A stretch of 64,000 bases of DNA from Echinococcus granulosus (lineage: Eukaryota; Platyhelminthes; Cestoda; Cyclophyllidea; Taeniidae), in NCBI RefSeq assembly GCF_000524195.1, contig NW_020170383.1, positions 1,975,758-2,039,757 on the forward strand, written 5' to 3'. Position 1 is the stretch's first letter. Every line of letters begins with the position of its first letter. The notes under the pieces are model-generated. The model was not told the origin of the DNA. It saw only the letters and a list, made by a program, of their open reading frames with translations, and did not search any database. The position numbers and the translations under genes were made by a program. Positions 23,480 through 33,838 of the stretch are shown here, piece by piece.

Positions 23480-26400
23480 AAGCAACTGTGCTTCCTTTGA
23501 TCTAAAAAATTGCAACAGAGATGTTGAACGTGCTGCGCAGACCGTAATGTACAGCAGTCTAAACAATAATTCTCTGGCACAGGTATGCTTTTCTTTTACC
23601 ATAACACATGTTTCATGCCAATTACCACCACAAGACCTGTTATTTTAAGTATTTTACTGTTTAGCTTAATAATCATTTTGACAATTAAGGTATTGCTTAA
23701 AATATTGAATTAAATTCACTTTTTAACAACACTTTTTCGCTTTTTATTTAAAAGCAATCATTGAAAAGAACTTGTTGCTATTTTTGACGTTAGATTTTAG
23801 TCTTCATATACTTTTACACTTGGAATCCAGCAAAACCATTGCCGGAAGGAACCAGTTAAATTGAGCCCACAATTCACCAGATTTGGCTCATAATTGCATT
23901 AAAAAATACAAAATCTCGTATTGTCCTTTGGTTGTTCTCATTCTTAGCCTGTTGAAAGTCCGCATCCTCATTTATTTTCCATCAACCAGAAGGTTTACCG
24001 GAAAAGGTGGGTTGATTCATTTTCGGTTTATTCTAGTGGACTAAAAATCAAAATGGGTTTAACAAAATGTTTGAACACTTTTTTATTTGTGTAATTAAGC
24101 TTTTTATTTTGTCCGGATATCCATCTCTTCGTCGGTGTGAATTATATTCTTTGACGCATCGAAGGTAATGTAATGTGGAGTCCCCCTTTTATCCCCTGTA
24201 GGTTTACCAATAATATTGGCCTCACGAACTAGGATGAAACTCCTATGTACCTAAAGAAAAACGAAACTTCTGTTTAAAATTGCTGTTTCTCTTTTCTTTG
24301 CATAATATCACAGATACTTAAAAAGTGCTTAAAATGGCAAGTGGCATTTACTGCGTTTTTTGGGTGTTGATGCTCTCCCCTTTGTTTTTTAGACCAAGGG
24401 TTGAGGATACTGTCAATGACATTATTCGTCAAGCAAAACACAAGTATGTTACTCTTTTCTACCCGATTTCATCAAGTTGATAGCCTTCATTTGCATAAAA
24501 AACCGAGATTCGACCAATCCATACTTAGTGTTTTAAATTAAGTCAGTTTCTTTAGTGCAGAAGTATTGTTTTTCCAGAAGCAACTTGGCTAGTAAGATCC
24601 CCATCACCAGTTGTGTTTATGCTTATCTTGATGTTAATGTCTTTGGATTCAGGCACCCAGCCATTAGCGTGAGCGCTTCCGCTTTAGTAAATTGGTTTCA
24701 GATAGGTCTCTAACTATTTGAACGACAATTTCAAAGTAGTTTGTGCATTTGTAAAAGAGCATTTATTTCACTTCACCTAAACTATTGCTATCACTTTGGT
24801 TTTTTCGCTTTTACTCAAACCAGTTTAGGAAAAAATGAGAACAGCTAATATGTGAGCTCAAAAATACGACTAGAAAAATCAGATTCTTTAGTTATGGGTG
24901 ATCGTTAAGCAGACTTTTTCATTCGAATACATCTTATATCTTAAAGGTACAAACCACCTATCATTTAGAGCAAGGACTGGTTATAGTTTTAAAATGTTCA
25001 CACAATGTTTAAATTAAACTACTAATGATATTTGCTACTTAGATGTATTACATCGTAAATGTGCCGCATATGCCGAAATTCTGTCAATTTTGTTTTGATT
25101 TGGTGGACTCAGATGGTACATTATATCTTCAAGTCACTTGTGTGGAACTCGTGTAATCGGTGTCGCGTATCCTCAAATCAACTCTCATTAATTAATAATA
25201 AGTTCAAAGTTTTGATTCTTTTTTAGATGTCCGTTAAGAGTATACCATGAAATATTTTGATCGTCTTTATTACGGTTTCCGCCTATTCACCTTCCTTTAC
25301 GAATGGGAATTTTACTGCACCTCATTTTCAGTTAATTCTAGATTTATTAGTGCCAACAAAACTAGGAAAGTTATATGTTCTGCTGCTCTAGTTATTGGTT
25401 CCTATGATTCAATCCTCAAATAAAAAAAGTTATGCCTAAATTTAGTCCAAGCTATATAGCGCATTTATTCTGATTTTAATTACTATGCAGTCATGGTGCA
25501 TGGTTTGTGATTTTTCTATTTTAATAGTAAAACTGGTTTTTCTGCTAATACGCTTTCATCAGTAACACAGATGGGTCAAACCCTTGTTCAACGAATCCCT
25601 ACCGACCTTGGAGAAGTATTCGTGACTTGTCTTCTGATATGTATGGACAGGGGGCGATAGCAAGTGTGCAAAGCTTTTACAATTCCAACGGAAATCTTCA
25701 TGATCAGAAACCACTAGATTGCTCACTGATGCCATCCGAACTAACCCCACAGCATCGTTGTAGCTACAGCAGTTCAGATCAATTTAATGAGGTTTGGTTT
25801 GATGTGCCTTATGAAATCGAATGAAGCGATTTTGTTAGTGAAGAATCCAAAAACTTTTGGGAAATACTAATTTCTATCAGTAATAAAAGTCTTATTAAAT
25901 ACGTCTCAAAGCAGGATTAATACTTACCGGCACTTGCTAACGATCGTTCAATTTTACCCAACAGTACTCCGTAGATTCACAACTAAACTTCATGATCGTA
26001 AAATACAGCTAAGTCAATGATTTGCCATTATTTTGCTTCGTTTTGATTAGATTAAATGTGATATTGAGTTGTCCATTAATGTGGTAACTTTCTTACCATT
26101 TAGGTGAAAGTTATCCTATGGCCATTTCAGCTTAACCAAACTAGATACTGAGTAATTGGCAGTTTCGTGGGTTTTTAGTAATAAAAACTTAAATATTCCG
26201 CAGTCAACAAATATCTAATTATGTAGGCCAACTTTATTTCACTTTACATTGAAAGCTCATTTCATTCCTCATATCCATCAGCGACCAAAGTTTTCACGAC
26301 TTATTAATGATTGCGCTTTGTTGGCACAACCGTCGGATAATGAAGATGACCAACCCCATATTTCGTCAAGCGCTTGTAGTGCCTCATTTAATTGCAATTG

Positions 26401-28775
26401 CAATGAAACTTCCCGTAAAACTTGGCTGAACCCCTTCCATGCGACCAGTCATTTTAATCATCCCGGAAATCCCTTAGGATCTTCTTACCCCACGGGATAT
26501 TCGACATGCAGGTTAGTGTTTCGAGGATTTTTAAACCTACGTTAAGGCCATTTTATGCTACAAAATGAATGGGAGTCAATGTATTATGTAAATGAGAAAA
26601 TCAGCTTCGAATGCCGATGTAATTAGCCACAGAAGTTTTTCTTTCACACTTGAAATCACAACCATGCTGTGCATAGTTATGGCTGTGTTTTAGAAAATCT
26701 TTGCATTCAATTTTAGATCGTAAAGTCAGTTGGTCATCACTGGTTTAATAATTGGTAGATCATTGAATCAGTAATAACCCACTTGGTATTGTTTCAGCTT
26801 CTGGAATCAGTGCTTAAAGTGGATCGGTAATCTTATGTAATTTAGCTAAACTGTCATTTTATGTGATTTTATCGATTCTATCATGATTTTCCCAGCTTAC
26901 TAGTTGAATTCAGAAATAATGTTAATATTATTTTAATTTATTGAATTCTGTTGCAGTAGTCAAAGTGGACTTCTGCCGAGGAATTCTTCTGATTGGCATT
27001 GTTGGCGGTTCCGAAATCGGCCCTATCTCGAGACCGCCTCCCCCATTCACGAACCCACTCCACCAAAAAACGTCTTTTCACCTTCCTCCCGATTTCCAAA
27101 TAATGACCCCCTTAGTTCAAATTATCTTGAACCGTTTAGCCACATTCAAGATCTCACAGGAAGGGTGGCTGATTGTCGTTCTCTGTTTCATGACTGTCGG
27201 TCCCCATTCTTAGCAGAAAGTCATTTAGGTATTCTTGAAGATGACCGCCTGCTTGGTAACCTATACGCCAGTCATAAAGCCGATAAGTCAAAACACTCTG
27301 GAGCTGGAGAAAGGAGGAATGGAAGTTTATCTAGCTCCCTAATCGCGGACCTTACAAAGGACTGGTCACCACTGGCAATTTGTCGTGATGATGGTGGTAA
27401 CGTACGAAAGGATCGGGCACAGTCTGTATCCATACAGACTGAGAATATTCCCTCAGTGAGTCGATAAATTTATAAGTTTGGCTACAATGTATGGAACATA
27501 GAGTTTCAGTAATTTCCCAGTAAATGGACATTTTAATTTATAGTGTGAAAATTGTTTTTAATACGATCATGGTGAATCGCTTTTCATTATTTTATACTTA
27601 AGTTAACCTAAAGATTAGCATTTTTACGGTACTTTCCACAATGGCTTGATCTTCATGGTTCGAGTCACCGATACGGCTAACATACTTGTATAAGGTACTC
27701 GAATCCTTATCCTAATCATTTTGTAAGCAGTGCTTTTGGCTTAAAATGCATTTAATCGTTGTTTACAAAAGTTCCCGATTGCAGCACTTGCGCACGTACA
27801 TTGAATCTGTCGCCTAGGCGCCCGCTGAACAATGGAATAGTGTATTCATGGTGGTCTTGCCATCTATAACTCCGATTCATATGAGTCGGCCACATTTGGA
27901 ATAGTTAGGACTTATAAATGTTCATATTGTAGCCCCCTAAATCATTGCTGAAGGTGAAAGAAGTCATAATGCTAAGACAAAATGTATTGTCGACATATAG
28001 AAGTGCTGAGGGGCCACAGGCATGGCTCGAAGGCCATAGCACCGGGTAGAAGCACAAAAAAGTATTACAATAGTGTGCATACCTGAGATTTAATGGTTTA
28101 TTAACACTGTACATATTCTTGCGGGTTAACATTTTTTTGGTCTTTATAAACTCTATGTATTTTATTGAATCTTTATTTGCGGAAATTCGTGAAGCAAATT
28201 ACTGAATTATTACTTATTCTAACGACCTTTAAACTAACTGAACACGATCCCATCTATGCATAAGGTCTTTCAACTTTGGCAATCTTGACTACAAGATTTT
28301 ATGAATTATGGGATGGCGTTTAACATCCACTGCGTTGGTCTTTAAAGGTTCTGTGTATCCACATGTTAACCCCAACGTCTTAATGTATGGATTCTCCACA
28401 TTTTTCTTCTTACCCTTCTAGACGAATACGGCAGTTCAGACGGATGACTATCTAGTCGTTTGCAAGGAATGTAAAAAGCTTCGTTCAACCCTCGATAGAA
28501 TCCTTCACAATCAAATGAATCGTCTTGATTCGACCGTCCCCCATGCCAACTTAGAACACTTCCGCACCTCAACTCCCCGTCTCCCCTCAAACTCTTCCCA
28601 AATTTGCACCAATGATGCTGGCATTGGCTTTATTTCACCCGTAACTAACGGTACTTGCACAGTTTCGGATTTCCAAAAGAGTGTAAGGACCGGTCCTCCG
28701 ATGTTATTTGCGAAAAACAAAAACGGTCGCCTACTCTGCAAAGGCTTGAACCTCTCAGGCTCTAATGAGGATTGA
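23480..28775 (+). CDS. unrecognised protein, Ser/Asn-rich and probably mostly disordered
   Basis: Exon model: 23480-23582 (start probably ATG 23547), 23990-24006 (17-base micro-exon), 24393-24443, 25563-25756 or -25791, 26256-26511, 26957-27455, 28422-28775. Phases agree at every junction except 25.7/26.2 kb, where two donors compete. The two last exons are long, clean and joined in phase 0. About 470 residues. I recognise no domain. Visible features: a short charged N-terminal segment (RVEDTVNDIIRQAKHK); Ser/Pro/Asn-rich middle; the motif pair SVSIQTEN and TNTAVQTDD; then VCKECKKLRSTLDRIL, a CxxC followed by a possible short helix. Repeated QT-acidic motifs occur in some cytoskeletal and centrosomal proteins, but I do not assign a function. 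The upstream end is uncertain because the 23480 acceptor could be internal. Confidence 0.6.
23990..24006 (+). other. 17-base micro-exon of the unrecognised gene
   Basis: AAGGTTTACCGGAAAAG lies between a pyrimidine-containing acceptor (CATCAACCAG) and a donor (GTGGGT). Joining 23582 (phase 0) to it and then to 24393 (phase 2) gives ...SLAQ-KVYRKR-PRVEDTVN... in one frame, while direct joining of 23582 to 24393 gives an immediate stop. Confidence 0.55.
27945..28060 (-). repeat. dispersed repeat family, copy 4 (inverted, intronic)
   Basis: On the minus strand it reads TATGGCCTTCGAGCCATGCC, then GACAATACATTTTGTC and GACTTCTTTCACCTTCAGC, aligning with the GGCCATGCC and CTTCTTTCGTCTTCAGG core of copies 1-2. 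It lies in the last intron of the unrecognised plus-strand gene. Confidence 0.65.
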
Positions 28776-29230
28776 ACGCCACCGCATTTGGTTCACGCCA
28801 ATCCATAACCCCCTTTTCTAGCATTGTACATTGTTAAATGCTGTTTATACGTTCAACCTTGTTTTTTTTTCTACTTAGAGCCTGGGAGCACGATCAAGCT
28901 AAAGTCCGTCCTGCTACACCTACGCAACTCCGCTTTTAAGGATACTCTTTTGCATCAATAATTATAACTAATATCATTTGATTAAATATGATCAAATGCC
29001 CGTTTAAAGGCATATAAATCAACAAATAATTCTGCGTTCTATTTACAAGTGTTGGAGTGGCAACAAAAAAAGGTGTATCGATAACGATCACCTTGGCATT
29101 ATAAAATGCTTTTCAATGTAGAAAGGCGGAAAATCAAAACCGAGCGAATGCGGAGACAAAAAATTGGGTGAGACACACAGATGATTGAAAGACATGGATT
29201 CGTTCTGACTAAGAAAAGGTAGGCCTTCAT
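28776..29230. other. tail-to-tail intergenic gap
   Basis: This 455-base AT-rich gap separates the stop of the plus-strand unrecognised gene from the stop of the minus-strand UBAP1 gene. It contains no reading frame or repeat that I can recognise and should carry both 3' UTRs. Confidence 0.5.
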
Positions 29231-32200
29231 TTAGTGCCTTGTATGCAGATATGATGAGGGATGGGGCTTCTTTTCTTTTTTCTTGCTCTTTCTCCCAACT
29301 GGTCTAGTCATTGCGTCCACGATATTGCTTTGGGAAAATCCGATGTTATTTGATGCGTGGCCGGGAGACGTGACATCAGAATGCTTTCCTGGGTCCAGAA
29401 GACGCAGTACCGCTTCTTCCTTGTCCATTCCCGATGACTGTACCGCCAAAATGACAGAGTCTAGTGGAAAGCCCATCTCAGACAGCTCCGACACCATCGT
29501 GGCAAACTCCGATGCCTATGAAGTAGATTTGATCAGTCAGGGTTCCGGCATTGAAATAGGGATTTAAAACTTAGGAATTACTGTTCAAAGGAACATCCAG
29601 TTTTCTTATGAAAAATTGAAAATAACTAGATTTAATTGTTGTTTACAAAAATAAACAGAGGCATAGACTTAATCCATAAACGAATCAAATTCTAACAAAG
29701 AATCGTGCTGTCGATGGAAGGGTTTTACAAAACTGAGAAGGATATTATAAAAGTAACATTTTCTAGATGCGGTTGCATGAGTCCAAAGCAATTTGCCGAG
29801 ATAACTGAGATGAGAAAATGAGCCAAAAAGTAGCCAGAACGCGCCAGTGAAAAATGCTACTTGTTCCCCACTTGATCCAAACGAACCTTAATTTGAGTGC
29901 AAGTGTTACGACCCAATGCAGTTACATCGGTACATATTATCAGACGGCATTGAAATATTGGCTATATCAAAGCTTATAGAATAAGTGATTTAAAACATTC
30001 CAATGCACTTGATCACAGGTCAATGAAAACCAGGGAACTCAAATCAATCATCGTCCATTCCGTGCATAAATTTAGGGGTTTCACAGGTCTACAATTCAAT
30101 AACCATGCTAACCGGGCATGATTCAGCTCGAAAAAAATATCGGATAAAGCAAACACAACTCACTTTGCCAAAGTCATCTGGAGAGAAAATAACCGCGGCT
30201 TTACTCACTTCTTCCTTAAAACCCTTTTCCTCAAGTTCAGTCCAATTGCAAAGTTGCGTGATCAGTGTGCCATCGTCTAAATCATCTGGATAAGAAACAC
30301 AGCAACCTCGATGTGTCATTATTAATTTGAAGCGCCTCAAGTAAATACAATTTGCAATTTCATTACTATTGTGCAAGGAAATAAGAATAATAATAAAGAT
30401 GGATAGACTACATCATAATGGTTACATCAAATGAGCAAAGAAAAATCAACGCTGTCACCGTTTTAGCGATGAGCAGGAGAGTTCAAGAGCTACTCATAAA
30501 ACACTGGGGATCTCTCCGTTGTACATGCACTGTAATTTAAGTTTTAAAAACACCTAATCACTTATTGCGATAGGCCAGTAATCTCTACCACAATTGGGAT
30601 CACCAAATGACTTCATCGGAGAAGCAGAAGAGTTTTTCGGCGTTAAAACTACAATGATTTATCATGGGGCGATAAGGGTATTTAAGAATCTGCCGGTGAT
30701 AATAGCATAGCCGCAAAAACCTCTTTGGCTGAGACACAGGGCATGTGTTAATCAACAAAGCAGATGCAAAAGTGTTGAAAAATGTGGGCATATTTTACTT
30801 ATATGCGTATGATATGCAGTAAAAGAAATTGAAGAACGCACCTTTACCTCGGATATAGGTGTTGTGAAGAGCGAGTATTTTGCTACGCCTGAAGCCCATC
30901 TTCACCAGTCGAGGTACAATAGGAGGGTCATCGACATGGCCCACGATAGCATATTCAGACGCAATAGGAGAGTCTGGTAGACTCGGCTTCACTTCTGCAT
31001 CCGGTGAAATAGGTATACGTAGTGCGTTTGGGTGGGATGATGACGGTAGTGATTTAGCTGCCATATTCTACATTCAAAAAAGCAATTGGGGTATCGTCAA
31101 AAAAGCCTATCATTTACTTTTAAAAGTATAGGTTAACCTAAGAGCACTTGCAAAAAAGGAGTGGTGACTCACTCGTGTAGGTACAGAATTAGAGTCTCCG
31201 TCATAATTATGCTCGACTCTTTCCAAAAGCAATGGCCGACTGTCAGTAACTAGATCCCTTGGTTTGAACACCTCGTCATCAATGTCAAACTTAACAGGGC
31301 TGACACTTTTCCGGAAGGGAGACAGGTCAGAGTCCACCGTTCCACTGATTTGAGAAATACGGAACTCAGTCTCAATCTCTGTCGATGACTTTGGTGGTTC
31401 TTCAGAAGCCTGCACAGGAGAGTGCGGAAAAAGGTTCGGCTGTGAAGTGGGTGCAGAGGAGGGAGCATGATTCGGTGCATCCTCGTCGACAGAGAGGCGA
31501 GGGAAGTTGATGTCTTTGAGGCTGCTAAACATGTGCTGTTTTTTATTGTCAGCATCCAGGATGCCAGGCATTGGCATCGATGCCAAAACATCCCGCAGTT
31601 CTTCCAGATCGTTAATCGTGCCCAATTCAGCAGCCACGAACGGATCATCTCGCGGTCCCTGAACCTCGAAGTCTTCCACCAGGGAACGGTCCAACGGCGG
31701 TTGAGGCTGAGATAACGCAGGCCCGTCTGAAGTAACAGCAGTTTTCTCGGGTTCTAACATGGTTAAGTGAGGCGTAGGTTGCAGCATGGTTTGATCCCTC
31801 TTTGCATTATCTTCTTCCAATTTTCGCCTCTCCTGCTGCTCGGCAACTTCGTAACCTTTTAATACCTCCCTCTCGAAATCAAAATTATACTAAAACAATA
31901 AGCCAGGAAGCGTGTTAGGATGTTGCTTTTTAGCAGTGCTTTATCCCCTCTAAACTCTATTAGGAAAATCGCGGAATGGTTCGACATAAACAGCGAAGCA
32001 CGTTTTTCAAATGACCAACCTTAGAAACTATATATCCAGTACACTGCAACACACTAACTGTGTGAACATTTGCTAAAATGCTCACTAAATACCCTAACAA
32101 TAGAAGTGCTGGTAAGATAAAATTGAGAATCTGTACTAGTAAAAGAATGTGCCTCCGATTTATAAAATACTCAAGCACGCGCAGCAATATTAACTATTTA

Positions 32201-33177
32201 GAAAAACGCCCGAATCCAATACATGGAAATAAGGTGCCAGAGCTAACAGATCCATTCTATCAATCTAAAATGAAGGCTCAGAAAAATGCTTAATATAACA
32301 CACCTTGGATGAATTGAAGGAAGCACACATCATGTACGATACACCCTAGCATAGTTAATGTGATGTAGAGTAAAATATGTACAAGTAGACAATTAGAAGC
32401 AGAACTAGATGGGTAATTAGCATGACCTATGACACATCATATGTGGCATCCCTCTTGATGTCCAACTTAAAAAGTTGTGATTTCAAAACCTGAAGTCACC
32501 GTAAGACAGACGAACACTATAAAAGTCAGGAAAATAAAAGCACAACCCATAATGAACTCAGTTTCGATAATATCTGGAAAGGGAGTTTAGATCTTAAAGA
32601 AAATCACCTCGTGGTGCCGTCTGAGGACTTGCAGATCTGTGAATTTGGATGGAATATCGGGGACGACCACAACTCTGTCCCTAAATACAAAATGAACTCC
32701 AAGTAACATAGAAGGACCCCAATGATCATCCCTTCTAGACACGTTCTCCAACATAAGGGCTGAGTGGGACACACTACGAAACAGCTTCAAAATAACCCCG
32801 GTTTTGGGGGAAGATTGTAACAATTTCTTGAAATGCAGAGCAGATCAGTTTTATGCAGGTGAGCAAATCCAATGAATGCCTATTTGCTCACACATCTTTC
32901 AAAATGAATTTGGATTATTATTATGAAACTGGATTAAACCATCTAGATTTGGATGCGTTTCACTAATATTAGCAGCCGAAATTTCATTCAACCGCACCAG
33001 AACTGAAACTTTGCAACAATAAAAGTGGTTTGCGCCAGTCAAACAAATATTTTGTCTCTAGTACATGTTGATGCTATTCTACTTCAACATTCAGCACACT
33101 TATTATAGATGCAGGTAATAGGTTTAGATATAGCTCTTAGGTGAAAAGCAGTCAGGCCATGGTAATTACTTGACCAT
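29231..33177 (-). CDS. UBAP1: ubiquitin-associated protein 1 (ESCRT-I subunit)
   Basis: Six exons: 33177-33170 (tentative, 8 bases), 32680-32608, 31889-31173, 31067-30848, 30285-30164, 29515-29231; 474 codons, all phases closed. UBAP1 is the metazoan ESCRT-I subunit that sorts ubiquitinated receptors into multivesicular bodies. The N-terminus matches the UMA domain: DRVVVVPDIPSKFTDL, then YNFDFEREVLKGYEVAEQQE, the counterpart of the UMA YDFSLEKK helix. A long acidic Ser/Pro linker follows. The C-terminus is the SOUBA ubiquitin-binding solenoid: PRLVKMGFRRSKILALHNTY (first UBA), an acidic middle (DDLDDGTLITQLCNWTELEE), and VSELSEMGFPLDSVILAVQS (last UBA), then a Lys-rich tail (GRKSKKKEKKPH). 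Length is close to the human protein (about 500). The three central exons are the most secure; the 8-base first exon rests only on splice phase. Confidence 0.88.
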
Positions 33178-33238
33178 GGATTTGATTTTCTTTCTGAAGC
33201 AGCAACAGGCTCCATTCACCTCCACACCTTGATAACCA

Positions 33239-33775
33239 GTGAGGTACCACCATACGTCTCAACTAAAAAATCACTTTCCCTACCAAATATTGTTCGTCCC
33301 AAGAGTACTCTCAGCAAATATTGAACTTTGCGAGAGACGAAGAGTTGCTATAGTACAACTACATCGTAGCGAGTTGATATTATCCAACTGCGTGCTGAAC
33401 GATGCGGGGATTTTGGACCGCGCTCTCGGTATTTACGCCCTTTGGCATTAACTTTGGGCCGTGCTAGTGCCCCTTAGAAACTCTGTACCTGAGTGGTATA
33501 TTTTGCCTTACCACCGCGACTTATTACTACTTCAGAGAATGTTAAGAAGACTACATGAAAATGAAAATGCCTACAGATTTTTTGACTTACTGCGTAAATT
33601 ACCAGTCCCAATTTTGTTGTCTTATACAAACTCCGGAATTATAAATTCAATGCTATATCTCACTTTATGGGCAAGCATTTTTCAGTCCCCTGCAAGAAGA
33701 CGTGTTCCCCAACTTACAACAAGTATATTAATCGTTGTCTTGGTTTTGACTCTAGAAGTAAGACAGGACAGTTAA
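33239..33775 (+). pseudogene. possible nuclear fragment of mitochondrial cytochrome b (NUMT)
   Basis: A plus-strand frame of about 180 codons with a single TAA (33452-33454) fills the gap between two minus-strand genes. Near its middle it reads VPLRNSVPEWYILPY; PEWY is the hallmark of the cytochrome b Qo site, normally followed by LP and an aromatic residue. An upstream LHRSELILSN could be a decayed LHxxGSxNP motif, and the downstream part is hydrophobic (PILLSYTNSGIINSML). The rest is poorly matched and its base composition is not as T-rich as flatworm mitochondrial genes, so this would be an old relic. A GT...AG pair (33429-33467, 39 bases) could remove the stop, so a small nuclear gene is an alternative, as is chance. 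Confidence 0.33.
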
Positions 33776-33838
33776 AGGGAGAAATGAGAGACAAAGTATA
33801 AAGTTCCACACTTTCAAAGCCTGTTAAGAATGTTGTAT

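Noticed and set aside
31250..31648. 132-codon minus-strand frame
   Set aside because: Overlaps the UBAP1 linker exon in another frame.
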